Shown here one piece after another: positions 8,820-17,966 of a stretch of 64,000 nucleotides of DNA; position 1 is the stretch's first letter, and the number at the start of each line of letters is the position of its first letter. A model generated the notes under the pieces. That model worked only from the letters and a program-made list of their open reading frames with translations. It had not been told where the DNA came from and ran no database searches. Origin of the DNA: an uncultured Lachnospiraceae bacterium (GTDB lineage: Bacteria > Bacillota > Clostridia > Lachnospirales > Lachnospiraceae); contig CAJUTQ010000013.1 in the NCBI GenBank assembly GCA_910589265.1, forward strand, positions 57,524-121,523, read 5' to 3'. Made by a program: the position numbers and the translations under genes.

Positions 8820-10412
8820 TTAATCCCTTCCAAACTCAGAAAGGATAAGCCCTTCATTCCGTTCTATGGTCATAGGAATGCTCCAATGATTGATAAAAAG
8901 TAAAAGGGGATTTCCTTTCATGTCTTTTACTTTTTTCATATCCGAAGTTCCCGTCAAAGTTTCCACATCCATATCTTTGTTTTCTATCCAGCGAATATGC
9001 CCATAAGGCAGTCTCTCCAGACGGATTTCCACGTTATATTCCTTTTCCAGACGGTATTTCAGTACGTCAAATTGGAGGACTCCCACAACACCCACAATGA
9101 TCTCTTCCATTCCTGTATGAAATTCCTGAAATATTTGGATAGCTCCTTCTTGTGCAATTTGGGTAATGCCTTTTACAAATTGTTTTCTTTTCATAGTGTC
9201 CATCTGCCTCACCCTGGCAAAATGTTCTGGAGCAAAGGTTGGAATTCCTTCATAGGCAAATTTTTTTCCTCCACTACAAAGAGTATCTCCAATAGAAAAA
9301 ATGCCTGGGTCAAACACTCCAATAATATCCCCTGCATAAGCCTCTTCCACTACTTTTCTCTCACTGGCCATAATCTGTTGAGGCTGAGAAGGGCGAATAA
9401 TTTTACCTCCCTGTACATGGAATGCTTCCATACCTGCCTCAAATTTTCCAGAGCAAATACGCATAAAGGCAATTCTATCTCTGTGAGACTTGTTCATATT
9501 GGCTTGAATTTTAAACACAAAAGCAGAAAACTCTTCCTTTACTGGATCGATGAGGCCTCTGTCTGATTTACGAGGCAGAGGGGGGGAAGTCATTTTCAGG
9601 AAATGGGATAGAAAAATTTCCACTCCAAAATTCGTTAAAGCAGAACCAAAAAATACAGGGGACAGCTCCCCTCTATCCACAAAATCCTGTTCCAAAGGGG
9701 CACTTGCCCCATCAAGAAGCTCCATCTCCTCCATCAGATTAGATTTGGCCTCTTCCCCAATATAAGAAATAAGCCGTTCCTCCTCACTGATAGGAATCAT
9801 GGTAGCCTCTCCCTCCTTTGTCCCTTTTTCTGTATGGGCATAAGCAATAACACATTTTCTTTCCCTGTCATATATTCCCTTGAATTCTTTCCCTGAGCCA
9901 ATAGGCCAGTTTACAGGACAGGTGGCAATTCCCAGTTCCTTTTCTATTTCATCTAAAAGTTCAAACATATCCCCTGCATCTCTATCCATTTTATTTATAA
10001 ATGTAAATATTGGAATTTTTCGCATAACACATACTTTAAAAAGTTTTCTTGTCTGCTCCTCCACTCCTTTGCTAGCATCAATGACCATTACAGCAGAGTC
10101 GGCAGCCATAAGAGTCCGATATGTGTCCTCAGAAAAATCTTGGTGGCCTGGTGTGTCCAAAATGTTTATACAATAATCACGATAGTGAAACTGCAATACT
10201 GAAGATGTGACGGAGATTCCTCTCTCCTTCTCTATTTCCATCCAATCTGACACAGCATGCCTTGCTGTTGCCTTTCCCTTTACGCTTCCTGCCAAATTAA
10301 TAGCCCCACCGTAAAGAAGAAACTTTTCTGTCAATGTTGTCTTTCCTGCATCTGGATGGGATATAATGGCAAAGGTTCTTCTTTTATTAATTTCCTCTGT
10401 ATAATCTGTCAT
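8820..10412 (-). CDS. prfC: peptide chain release factor 3
   Basis: This 530-residue GTPase recycles release factors RF1/RF2 from the ribosome. The G1 motif SHPDAGKTTLTEK is near residues 17-29. DTPGHQDFSEDTYRTL (G3) and FINKMDRD (G4) follow, then the EF-G-like domain 2 and RF3 C-terminal domain with VVGVLQFDVLKYRLEKEYN. Start chosen at ATG 10412 because a GGAGG site lies just upstream; an extra 13 in-frame codons further upstream lack one. Assignment is firm. Confidence 0.96.
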   Translation of the reverse strand: MTDYTEEINKRRTFAIISHPDAGKTTLTEKFLLYGGAINLAGSVKGKATARHAVSDWMEIEKERGISVTSSVLQFHYRDYCINILDTPGHQDFSEDTYRTLMAADSAVMVIDASKGVEEQTRKLFKVCVMRKIPIFTFINKMDRDAGDMFELLDEIEKELGIATCPVNWPIGSGKEFKGIYDRERKCVIAYAHTEKGTKEGEATMIPISEEERLISYIGEEAKSNLMEEMELLDGASAPLEQDFVDRGELSPVFFGSALTNFGVEIFLSHFLKMTSPPLPRKSDRGLIDPVKEEFSAFVFKIQANMNKSHRDRIAFMRICSGKFEAGMEAFHVQGGKIIRPSQPQQIMASERKVVEEAYAGDIIGVFDPGIFSIGDTLCSGGKKFAYEGIPTFAPEHFARVRQMDTMKRKQFVKGITQIAQEGAIQIFQEFHTGMEEIIVGVVGVLQFDVLKYRLEKEYNVEIRLERLPYGHIRWIENKDMDVETLTGTSDMKKVKDMKGNPLLLFINHWSIPMTIERNEGLILSEFGRD

Positions 10413-10583
10413 AAATTCCTCCGAAACTAGTATACTGGCATGTGCAAGCATATGCTCTTTTTATCTTATCAGAAATCCAAAGATTTCTCCACAGAAATTT
10501 CTAAGAAAAAAATAAAAAAGTGTAGACTTTAAAGTACCCATGGACTAAATGGCTTGTGCATCCTTCCTTTTTTTAACCATCAT

Positions 10584-10616
10584 AAAAAGGATGCCCTCTT
10601 TTTTAGAACATCCTTT
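10584..10616 (-). terminator. terminator after spoIIIAH
   Basis: On the minus strand AAAGGATG (10616-10609) pairs with CATCCTTT (10593-10586) and runs into TTTTT at 10588-10584. It is placed 55 bases after the spoIIIAH stop. The stem is short (8 base pairs) with a 15-base loop, so strength is uncertain. Confidence 0.6.
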
Positions 10617-10670
10617 CTATAATATGGAAAACACGTTTTGGAACGACAACCCTTACCCCATGTTGTTTTA

Positions 10671-11381
10671 TTACTGGGCGAGGATAGGCGTTATGACTAT
10701 CCCCTCTGCGCCAATACCTGTTTTTCTTTTTACAATATCCTCAATTTGGGCCCGTTGGGCATCTGTCAATTCTGCTGCATTGATCATAACATCTACTGTA
10801 TCTTCTGTTATGCTTACAATGGAGTCGCTAAACCCTTTTGTCGTCAGCAATATTTCTGCTGCTGTTTCTCTTTCTGCAATATCTGTCATTGTCACCATGC
10901 TGTTAATTGCTGTTGTTTTCTGCTCCTCTGTAATACTTCCATTGTTAATAACTTCTAACAAAGTCTCTTTATTTTTTGCCCTTGTCTGTTCTTTCATCAA
11001 TTTTGCATTTGCCACAATCCCCATACCGCTGCCTGATGAGCTTGTAAGCACAGCCTCCCCTGGGGTTAGTCCTTCCTCCCCTGCTGCAAAGGGATCTGGC
11101 TCTGAATCCAAGCTTTCTATATCTGCATACTCAATTCCTTCTTCCTCATTGGAAGCTAAATCTTCTACAACATTTCCGTCTGTCAATGTATTACCTGCTG
11201 CATAAATATCCTCCTCGGAAAGATCAGAAATATCTGCCTGTTCTTCTACATTTGCTGACGTCTCTGCCACAAAACTTTCCTCTTCGAACTTTGTCCCTGC
11301 AAAATTCAGATAACCTGCCACTGCTATCATAATAGCCAGCGCTGTTATAATCATTTGATTTTTTTTGACCATATTTTTCAC
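10671..11381 (-). CDS. spoIIIAH: stage III sporulation protein AH
   Basis: This 236-residue protein has one N-terminal membrane segment (about residues 9-27), an acidic, low-complexity extracellular linker (about 35-110), and a C-terminal YscJ/FliF-like ring-building domain (about 125-232). In Bacillus SpoIIIAH sits in the mother-cell membrane and binds forespore SpoIIQ across the intermembrane space. It is the last gene of the spoIIIA operon. The linker is rich in Glu/Asp and poorly conserved, as is common in Clostridia. Assignment rests on position plus architecture. Confidence 0.9.
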   Translation of the reverse strand: MKNMVKKNQMIITALAIMIAVAGYLNFAGTKFEEESFVAETSANVEEQADISDLSEEDIYAAGNTLTDGNVVEDLASNEEEGIEYADIESLDSEPDPFAAGEEGLTPGEAVLTSSSGSGMGIVANAKLMKEQTRAKNKETLLEVINNGSITEEQKTTAINSMVTMTDIAERETAAEILLTTKGFSDSIVSITEDTVDVMINAAELTDAQRAQIEDIVKRKTGIGAEGIVITPILAQ

Positions 11382-11400
11382 TGTGTTTCTCCTTCCCCTG

Positions 11401-12003
11401 CTATGTAGTTTGTTTCATTTTCATTATTTTAATTTTATGCGCCTCTATAGGAAATAATGCCAAAACAGCCTCTGTTATCTGGGCATTTACTACAGAATTG
11501 CCTCCTCCTTCTGCAATGACAATGACCCCTTCCACCTCTGGTTCCTTTCTTCTTCTAATATAAGGGCTCTGGTTTCCCGCTCCATCTGTCTGAAAAACAG
11601 TGGATTCTTCACTTGCCATTTCTATGATGGATCTTTTCCCTCCAGCTGTGTCATTTTCATCTGTCGTTGCATGGCTATTGGGAACATCCTTTTCCACAAT
11701 GCTTTCTCCTTTATCTTTTAACGTAATCATGACCTTTACCTTACCTACGCCATTGGCATAAGATAATGTTTTCTCCAGCTTTCTTTCCATTGCAAGTGCA
11801 TAATCCTCCTCCTCTTTCTGAAAAGTTTCCTCAACTTTTTCCTCCAAAATCCCCTCCCCTCTTCCTTTTTTATTATCTACTGGAATAGCAATGACCAAAA
11901 GCAAAATGCCTACAAGAATTAGAACAAAGAGCTGATCTTTTTTTGGCTTTTTTTCCTTCATCCACTTCCATTTCCAAAAGTCTTTCCACTTCCCTGGGTC
12001 CAT
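11401..12003 (-). CDS. spoIIIAG: stage III sporulation protein AG
   Basis: This 200-residue protein has a basic N terminus, one membrane segment (about residues 25-42, LFVLILVGILLLVIAIP) and a C-terminal ring-building motif domain with VKVMITL and VEGVIVIAEGG. SpoIIIAG forms a large ring in the channel between mother cell and forespore. Its start overlaps the end of spoIIIAF by 46 bases, which suggests translational coupling. Confidence 0.9.
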   Translation of the reverse strand: MDPGKWKDFWKWKWMKEKKPKKDQLFVLILVGILLLVIAIPVDNKKGRGEGILEEKVEETFQKEEEDYALAMERKLEKTLSYANGVGKVKVMITLKDKGESIVEKDVPNSHATTDENDTAGGKRSIIEMASEESTVFQTDGAGNQSPYIRRRKEPEVEGVIVIAEGGGNSVVNAQITEAVLALFPIEAHKIKIMKMKQTT

Positions 12004-12569
12004 ATTTTTACACCTCCTTCTGAAATTTTATACTGTCTCGTTATGTAATTCATAATTTTTTCTTCTACTTGCGAAATGCTACTCTTCTCTTCTTCATCTA
12101 ATACAATTTCATCAATGGAAATATTTATATATTTTTCTATGTCTGGAGCTAAAAATATTTTCATCTTATCTATTTTTCCATAATTTTTATCTTCTTTATC
12201 AAGGCAGAGTTCTATATTTATATAATTCACGCAGTATCCTTCCTCTTTTGCTAAGTTCTCTAATTCCTCCTCTATTTTATTTTCTAAAGCAGAGAGTACT
12301 TGTTTCTGTTGCATTGCCTCATATTCCTCATAATCCTTTTCCACTTCCATGAGCTTTTCCTCATAAATATTTGTTATTTTATCAAAATTTGTAAGATCCT
12401 TTCGTATATCCCAATTTCTCAAAAAATAGGTGATATACGAAAGAATAAAAATGCCAATAATCATCCTCATATATTTGCCATACTTTTCTCCTGGTAAAAT
12501 TCCTATGATTACTTGGAGCAAAATAAAAAATACTGCCAAGCCCCGGATAAAACTATAAAAATAAGCCAT
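11958..12569 (-). CDS. spoIIIAF: stage III sporulation protein AF
   Basis: About 203 residues. Two N-terminal membrane helices (about residues 4-22 and 34-50) are followed by a charged, helical cytoplasmic or intermembrane domain. Start set at ATG 12569 (MAYFYSFIRG); an AGAAAGG site lies 12 bases upstream. The earlier in-frame ATG at 12593 has no ribosome-binding site. SpoIIIAF is a membrane component of the SpoIIIA-SpoIIQ feeding channel. Sequence conservation is weak in this family, so operon position carries much of the weight. Confidence 0.88.
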   Translation of the reverse strand: MAYFYSFIRGLAVFFILLQVIIGILPGEKYGKYMRMIIGIFILSYITYFLRNWDIRKDLTNFDKITNIYEEKLMEVEKDYEEYEAMQQKQVLSALENKIEEELENLAKEEGYCVNYINIELCLDKEDKNYGKIDKMKIFLAPDIEKYINISIDEIVLDEEEKSSISQVEEKIMNYITRQYKISEGGVKIWTQGSGKTFGNGSG

Positions 12570-12612
12570 TTCAAAGCCACGCCTTTCTATCATACAAACA
12601 GCAGGTCTTTTA

Positions 12613-13776
12613 CTAATAACCTCTATTTGTCGTAGAGGCTACCATAGCAATAATTGCCATAAATAATACCATGCCTGTTACAAAAGCCTTTAAGAGCATT
12701 TCCCCACCCTCACTTACTTTTGCCAATCCATCTGCATATTCTTTTCCAGATACCATGCCTGCCACTGCTGTGGCCCCCTTATACATAAGAATCATGGCAA
12801 TTAATTTCCCAATGGGAACAAGGCATAAATAAAGGACTACTATGAGACTCACTGCTCCAATACCATTTTTAATGACAACTGCAGATCCAAAAAATACTTC
12901 TGTCAATCCTCCTGTCATATTTCCAATTCCCGGTATAGCAGAAACTGCCTTACTCAACATCGTGTTTTTAAAAGAATCAAGGACAGGGGCAATCATACTC
13001 TGTATAACTCCAATACTTACCGATAGTCCTATCATTGTTTTTAATATATATTCAATGACCGTCTTAATCGTATCCAATAAATATGCAAGCATGTCTTCTT
13101 TTGACAGCTTATTGACAAAGGCCAATACTGCAAAAATTTGCACAAGGGGTAGTATAATATACAAAATGCACAACTCAATGGCACTAATCAAAAATATAGA
13201 AAGGGAATAAAAGGCAGCGGCTGAGCTGGCACTTCCAGAAGCTGCAACACTTAAGAAGTAAGCGGGAGCTAGTGCCGATAAAAAGGAGGATAATGTTTTC
13301 ATTGTATCTTTTACCATTTCTAAAGCTAAAGAAAAAGAAGTAAGCACAGATACAAAAAGGAGCAAATACATAATTAGACGAGTCATGTCTGCAATTTGAT
13401 GATTTTGAAAAGCACCTGCCATATTTTGAAATACACCTGTTACAATAATAAGGAGTAAAATAATAATTAAATTATTTTTTGTCTGGACTACTTCTGAAAA
13501 AACAGCAGCTATTATTGTCTTAAAAATCGTAGAAAACTCAAAAGGTTTTTTTCCTGTTAGTATTTCCATTACCATATCACGAAATCCAAAGGTTTCTCCC
13601 CCAAAGAAATGCTCTACCCCCTCTTTCCATTCCTCTGACGACTGTAAAATATCATCGACCTCTTTCCATTCCATTTTATCCATAACAGAAAAATCTACCG
13701 TTTCTTCTCCATATATCCATTCACTTCCATATAATATTAAAAAAAAGAAAATCAAAAAAGAACTGATTATTTTCAT
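12613..13776 (-). CDS. spoIIIAE: stage III sporulation protein AE
   Basis: This 387-residue polytopic membrane protein has an N-terminal signal-like helix (residues 3-20), an extracytoplasmic segment, then about seven hydrophobic helices. The family region LSSFLSALAPAYFLSVAASG and VSAIPGIGNMTGGLTEVF are recognisable. It is the transporter-like core of the SpoIIIA complex. An AGAAAGG site is 8 bases before ATG 13776. The 110-base gap to spoIIIAD holds a small hairpin (13829-13851) with paired GGGG/CCCC ends. Confidence 0.94.
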   Translation of the reverse strand: MKIISSFLIFFFLILYGSEWIYGEETVDFSVMDKMEWKEVDDILQSSEEWKEGVEHFFGGETFGFRDMVMEILTGKKPFEFSTIFKTIIAAVFSEVVQTKNNLIIILLLIIVTGVFQNMAGAFQNHQIADMTRLIMYLLLFVSVLTSFSLALEMVKDTMKTLSSFLSALAPAYFLSVAASGSASSAAAFYSLSIFLISAIELCILYIILPLVQIFAVLAFVNKLSKEDMLAYLLDTIKTVIEYILKTMIGLSVSIGVIQSMIAPVLDSFKNTMLSKAVSAIPGIGNMTGGLTEVFFGSAVVIKNGIGAVSLIVVLYLCLVPIGKLIAMILMYKGATAVAGMVSGKEYADGLAKVSEGGEMLLKAFVTGMVLFMAIIAMVASTTNRGY

Positions 13777-13886
13777 ATTCTATGCCTTTCTGAATCTGGC
13801 TTTTTTCTCTGCCAAATCTCATAATGTTGGGGACAAACGTTGTTTTACCCCTATGATGCACAAATTTTTCCTCACTTTTTCCTTCC

Positions 13887-14273
13887 TTATGTTAAAAAGC
13901 TTTCTACAGTTTCTAGCAAAGTAATGAGGACAGGCAGACTGACAAGAAGAATGGATAATTTTCCAAAGATGTCAATTTGGCTGGCAATAGAATGGAAACC
14001 TGCGTCTTTGCATATACCAGAAGCAAATTCTGAAATGTAAGTAATCCCTATCATTTTTACTAAAATGCTCCAATAGGATTGTCCTGATTCTGAAGAAAGA
14101 CTCACCTTCTTAAGAACTTCCAGTATACTGCTTAGCTGACCAATGCCATAGGAAAATAAGAAAAGGCTGGCACCTAATATAAGAAAAAGACTATATTCTT
14201 GTTTTTGTTCTTTCAATTGGACCGCAAAAACGACGACAATAATACCCATGAGGCTTATTTTTAAAATATTCAT
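13887..14273 (-). CDS. spoIIIAD: stage III sporulation protein AD
   Basis: This 128-residue protein is almost entirely hydrophobic with four predicted membrane helices. The family segment GITYISEFASGICKDAGFHS is at about residues 74-93 and LLVSLPVLITLLETV near the C terminus. It lies between spoIIIAC and spoIIIAE, as in other endospore formers. SpoIIIAC and SpoIIIAD are related and may stack as a membrane ring. Confidence 0.95.
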   Translation of the reverse strand: MNILKISLMGIIVVVFAVQLKEQKQEYSLFLILGASLFLFSYGIGQLSSILEVLKKVSLSSESGQSYWSILVKMIGITYISEFASGICKDAGFHSIASQIDIFGKLSILLVSLPVLITLLETVESFLT

Positions 14274-14288
14274 ATCTACCTGTCCTTT

Positions 14289-14483
14289 TTACATAGAAAA
14301 TAATCTTGCAACGGTTTGAAAAAGATCATATATATAAGGTATAATCCATGTCAGTACTAATATTAGCCCTGCCATACTCGTAAGAAATGCCTGTTCATCT
14401 CTTCCGCTCTGCTTTAACACCTGATTTAATATGGAAACTAATATTCCAACTGCGGCTATTTTCACAATCATCTGAATTCCCAC
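14289..14483 (-). CDS. spoIIIAC: stage III sporulation protein AC
   Basis: This 64-residue protein is made of two membrane helices (about residues 4-22 and 34-54). It carries the conserved core AVGILVSILNQVLKQSGRDE followed by a hydrophobic second helix. Length and sequence fit SpoIIIAC. It is spaced 15 bases before spoIIIAD and 18 bases after spoIIIAB. Confidence 0.95.
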   Translation of the reverse strand: MGIQMIVKIAAVGILVSILNQVLKQSGRDEQAFLTSMAGLILVLTWIIPYIYDLFQTVARLFSM

Positions 14484-14501
14484 TGTTTTCTCCCCTGTCT
14501 G

Positions 14502-15020
14502 TTATAAAAATAAGATAGTCAGAAACAAACCCCCCAGTATGCCCAGGCAATGGCACATATGAACTTTCTGCCCTATTGTTTTTTCATTTTGGGCAATGTC
14601 TTTTTCCAATTCCTCCACATACCAATCAATGGCTGACATTTGCACTTCTTTATCGAAATAGCCTACCTGCTCCCCAAAGGTACAAAGACGTTCTATATCC
14701 TGCCTGTTTAAGCTTGTTTTTCTCATAAATTTTTTAACGGCTTCTCTCCATATCTCTGGCAGATGAGCACCCTTTCTTTCCTCCATCTTCTCTTCCACTT
14801 CCTTTAACATTTCTTGAAAAGGAGAAGGAATCTTTCCTGCTGTACTAATAAAAGCTTCCGGAAGGGGTAACCCTTTATATTGAATCTCGCTTCGAATAAG
14901 AAGGCACATCTTCTTCATTATTTTCCACTGATTTAATCTTCCTTTCCATTCTCTTCCTTGTAAATATCCCATTCCTGCACTGCCTGCCATAATACATATA
15001 ATGCCAAATAACTTAAGCAT
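14502..15020 (-). CDS. spoIIIAB: stage III sporulation protein AB
   Basis: About 172 residues. It opens with a membrane helix (MLKLFGIICIMAGSAGMGY), then has a helical cytoplasmic domain with a QWKIMKKMCLLIRSEIQY-type stretch, and ends in a C-terminal hydrophobic helix (LGILGGLFLTILFL). The start is set at ATG 15020: a GGGGTGA site lies just upstream, and this overlaps spoIIIAA by 8 bases. The fold resembles type II secretion GspF-like proteins, the partner of the SpoIIIAA ATPase. Confidence 0.93.
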   Translation of the reverse strand: MLKLFGIICIMAGSAGMGYLQGREWKGRLNQWKIMKKMCLLIRSEIQYKGLPLPEAFISTAGKIPSPFQEMLKEVEEKMEERKGAHLPEIWREAVKKFMRKTSLNRQDIERLCTFGEQVGYFDKEVQMSAIDWYVEELEKDIAQNEKTIGQKVHMCHCLGILGGLFLTILFL

Positions 15021-15978
15021 TTTTATCACCCCGTTCATAAATAGGTTGGAAACTGCAGTTATAAACACTTTTCATTCCGTGGGTAGGATATGCTTTGTCC
15101 AAAAATAAAAATCGCTGAAATACTTTATCTCTCAGAAAGGAAGACAAAACTCTTTTCTCTTTTATTTCCTCCATACATGTTCCATGGATAGTAGCTAAAA
15201 GGCGACATCCGCATCGCAATGCATTTTCCATTGCTTGTACATCTTCTTCCTTCCCTATTTCATCTACTGCAATTACATCTGGAGCCATGGAGCGGATTAA
15301 CATCATCATCCCCTCTGCTTTTGGACAGCAGTCTAACAAATCCGTGCGAACTCCCAGATCATTTTGAGGAATTCCCAAGTAACAGCCCCCAATTTCTGAT
15401 CTCTCATCCACCACCCCTACATTTCTTCCTGGCTCTTTTCCCCAACCATTGGAAATCTGACGGATAAGATCCCTAAGAAGAGTTGTTTTTCCGCATCCAG
15501 GAGGAGAAACAATAAGTGTATGGCATAATCCGTAAGGATCGTATAAATAGGAAAGCGCCTGATCTCCTGCTCCTTTTATTTCATGGGAGATACGAATATT
15601 TACTGAAGAAATATACTTAAAATTTTTAACTCTTCCTTTTTCTAATACAACTTTGCCAGCAATGCCAACTCTATGTCCCCCTTTTATTGTTAGAAATCCT
15701 TGGCGCAGCTCTTCTTCATAAGCATATAGGGAATAGCTGCCCATATATTCTATTAATTTCTTAATATCCTGTTCATAGAACTTTTGGCCTCTTTCTATCT
15801 GGCAAGTCAGCTTTCCATTAGGCAATAGAAAATACTCCTTCTCCCCGAAACGAAAGACCGCCTCGCGTCCTGCCCTTATCCTAATTTCCCTTATTTTTTG
15901 AAAATCAAGTTCTACCTTGGAAAAAAGCTCCCGAAATCCTTCTGGAAACTGCCTTAATAATTCATTCCATTGATCCAT
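15013..15978 (-). CDS. spoIIIAA: stage III sporulation protein AA, ATPase
   Basis: This 321-residue cytoplasmic ATPase is related to secretion ATPases. Walker A SPPGCGKTTLLRD starts near residue 158, Walker B is VIAVDEIG, and a RHGxG-like segment YAYEEELRQGFLTIKGGHR precedes the nucleotide site. It powers the SpoIIIA channel in the mother cell. Start placed at ATG 15978 behind a GGGGGAAAAGG site; a GTG 18 bases upstream is less likely. It is the first gene of the eight-gene operon. Confidence 0.95.
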   Translation of the reverse strand: MDQWNELLRQFPEGFRELFSKVELDFQKIREIRIRAGREAVFRFGEKEYFLLPNGKLTCQIERGQKFYEQDIKKLIEYMGSYSLYAYEEELRQGFLTIKGGHRVGIAGKVVLEKGRVKNFKYISSVNIRISHEIKGAGDQALSYLYDPYGLCHTLIVSPPGCGKTTLLRDLIRQISNGWGKEPGRNVGVVDERSEIGGCYLGIPQNDLGVRTDLLDCCPKAEGMMMLIRSMAPDVIAVDEIGKEEDVQAMENALRCGCRLLATIHGTCMEEIKEKRVLSSFLRDKVFQRFLFLDKAYPTHGMKSVYNCSFQPIYERGDKNA

Positions 15979-16037
15979 CCTTTTCCCCCACGTCACTCGT
16001 AAACCCTCAAAACAAACAATAGCTTCTCTTATGAAAC

Positions 16038-16066
16038 AATATATGAGGACAAGGTAAAAAAAAGAC
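16038..16066 (-). promoter_or_regulatory. candidate sigma-E promoter for spoIIIA operon
   Basis: The minus strand shows GTCTTTT (16066-16060), a 14-base spacer and CATATATT (16045-16038), resembling the sigma-E pattern with a CATA-type -10. It lies 60 bases before spoIIIAA. In Bacillus this operon is transcribed by sigma-E. The -35 match is only partial, so this is a candidate. Confidence 0.35.
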
Positions 16067-16084
16067 CAGTGGGTTTGCCCTCAC

Positions 16085-16113
16085 TTGACACTCTTTCCTT
16101 CCATAGGTATAAT
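16085..16113 (+). promoter_or_regulatory. consensus sigma-A promoter for peptidase cassette
   Basis: TTGACA (16085-16090), exactly 17 bases, then TATAAT (16108-16113): a perfect vegetative promoter. It points to the M20 peptidase gene starting at 16181. Transcription should begin near 16120, giving a 60-base leader. Confidence 0.85.
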
Positions 16114-16180
16114 ATTTCTTAGTTTATGCTTACATATTTTTGCTTTTTGCAGCTTACTGCGAGAAAGGAATAGATAGAAA

Positions 16181-17293
16181 ATGATTCAAAAAGAACGATT
16201 AATATCCTTATTTAAACGTCTTGTGGAAATTGACAATCCCTCCCGTGGAGAAAGAAAAATTTGTGATTCCATAATCCAGGTGCTAAAAGAAAATCAAATT
16301 GTACCAAAAGAAGACGATAGCGCTGAAAAAATCGGAGGTACAGCAGGAAATCTCTATGCTTATATAGAAGGTTCTCTGGATCTGCCCCCCATTCTTTTTT
16401 CTGCTCATATGGATACTGTAGAGCCCTCTTGTGGAAAGAAGGCTCTTATCTCCCAAGAAGGCATTATTACTTCCGAAGGCGCCACAGTATTGGGAGCTGA
16501 TAATATTTCTGGTATTTCTGTTATTTTGGAAGCCCTTTCTGCTTTAAAAGAATCGGGGCTTCCTCACAGACCCATTGAAATTCTCTTTGATGTATCTGAG
16601 GAAACATATTGTACTGGTATTTCTAACTTTAATTTTACAAATATCCGCTCTAAAGAAGGATATGTATTAGACTTAGATGGTCCTGTAGGAAGAGCCGCTT
16701 ATCAAGCCCCATCCATTCTTTCCTTTCGAGCAGAATTTCATGGAAAGGCAACCCATGCCGCTTTTTCCCCTGAAGACGGGATTCATGGGATAAAAGCTGC
16801 TGCAAAAGCAATCTCTCGCATAGAATGTGGGAAGGTCAATAATACAATTGTCAATATTGGAACGATTACAGGAGGCATTGCAGACAATATTGTGCCAGAT
16901 AGCTGTACTATAACGGGAGAGGTGAGAAGTTTTTCCCATAAAGATGCTTCCCGCCAGCTTCTTATCATTGAACGTGCTGTAAAAAGAGGGGCAGAAGAAT
17001 TTGGAGCCACATGGGACTTTACATCCAACACCCTTTGTATTGCCTATTGTGTTGCTCCAGAACAACTGGTGGCAAAACGTTTTAAAAATGTTTGTGCCTC
17101 TCTTGGACTACAGCCCCGCTTAGAACAAACTTTTGGAGGCAGTGTAAATAACCATTTTGTTCTTCATGGCATGAATGGTATTGTTATAGCTCCTGGCATG
17201 AATAGTTGTCATTCCTTAAATGAATACACAACCGTTGAAGAACTAGAGCGAGCTGCTAACTTAACCCTTTCCCTTATGCTTTCAAAGGAATAA
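16181..17293 (+). CDS. M20 family peptidase (peptidase T-like)
   Basis: This 370-residue metallopeptidase is of the PepT/YqjE type. Metal ligands are visible: His76 and Asp78 in SAHMDTVEP, Asp107 in LGADN, the Glu140-Glu141 pair in SEET, an Asp in VLDLDGP, and a late His in NNHFVLHG. The central dimerisation insert (FRAEFHGKATHAAFSPEDG onward) is typical of M20. It likely trims di- or tripeptides in the cytoplasm; there is no signal peptide. AGAAAGG lies 12 bases before ATG 16181. It is the first gene of a two-gene plus-strand unit behind a consensus promoter. Peptidase T itself is not certain. Confidence 0.88.
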   Translation: MIQKERLISLFKRLVEIDNPSRGERKICDSIIQVLKENQIVPKEDDSAEKIGGTAGNLYAYIEGSLDLPPILFSAHMDTVEPSCGKKALISQEGIITSEGATVLGADNISGISVILEALSALKESGLPHRPIEILFDVSEETYCTGISNFNFTNIRSKEGYVLDLDGPVGRAAYQAPSILSFRAEFHGKATHAAFSPEDGIHGIKAAAKAISRIECGKVNNTIVNIGTITGGIADNIVPDSCTITGEVRSFSHKDASRQLLIIERAVKRGAEEFGATWDFTSNTLCIAYCVAPEQLVAKRFKNVCASLGLQPRLEQTFGGSVNNHFVLHGMNGIVIAPGMNSCHSLNEYTTVEELERAANLTLSLMLSKE

Positions 17294-17330
17294 AAAGGAA
17301 AAATAAGCAGCATAGAAATGGGGAAACTAC

Positions 17331-17951
17331 ATGAAAAATCCTTTGCACTACCAACTTTCTGAATATGACTGCGGACCTACTTCTATGCATAATGCCATGA
17401 GTTTTTTATTTGAGCGGGAAGAAATTCCTCCAGAAGTGATCCGCAATATTATGTTATACTGTCTAGATTGCTGGGATACAAAAGGCATTCCTGGGAAAAA
17501 AGGCACCTCCTGTACAGCTATGATGTTTTTATGCCACTGGCTGGATGGCCTTGGAAGAATTGGACAACTTCCTGTTTCCGGGCAGTATATATCTGGAAAA
17601 AATGTCTATGTAGGTAAAACTGGCCTAATCCATGATACTTTAATTTGTAAAGGTGCAGCAGTCGTTCGTCTCCACTATGAAGTTCCCCATTATGTGCTTT
17701 TTACTGGAGAACAAGGAGAACATATTCAAATGTTTGATCCATATTATCAAGAAGAGGCCTTTTCCCAACCGGATGTTCAGCTCATAGTAGATCATCCCTT
17801 TTCTTATAACCGACTTGTTCCTTTTTCTTATTTTAACAAAGAGACTACGGAACTCTATTCTTTAGGAACTATGGAAGAACGGGAGGCTGTTCTCCTGTTT
17901 AATGAGCATACAAAACGAACTATGGATAAAACAATTGAATACTTTATTTAA
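17331..17951 (+). CDS. C39-like papain-fold peptidase family protein
   Basis: This 206-residue cytoplasmic protein has a cysteine-peptidase-like arrangement: Cys14 in the EYDCGPTSMHNAM motif, His120 in YEVPHYVLFTG, and Asp136 in IQMFDPYY. This matches the C39-like peptidase fold used in bacteriocin maturation and ABC transporters. Here there is no transporter or leader-peptide gene nearby, so the substrate is unknown. It follows the M20 peptidase by 37 bases and ends at a strong bidirectional terminator. The two form a peptidase cassette. Confidence 0.75.
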   Translation: MKNPLHYQLSEYDCGPTSMHNAMSFLFEREEIPPEVIRNIMLYCLDCWDTKGIPGKKGTSCTAMMFLCHWLDGLGRIGQLPVSGQYISGKNVYVGKTGLIHDTLICKGAAVVRLHYEVPHYVLFTGEQGEHIQMFDPYYQEEAFSQPDVQLIVDHPFSYNRLVPFSYFNKETTELYSLGTMEEREAVLLFNEHTKRTMDKTIEYFI

Positions 17952-17966
17952 TTAAAAAGAACTGAG

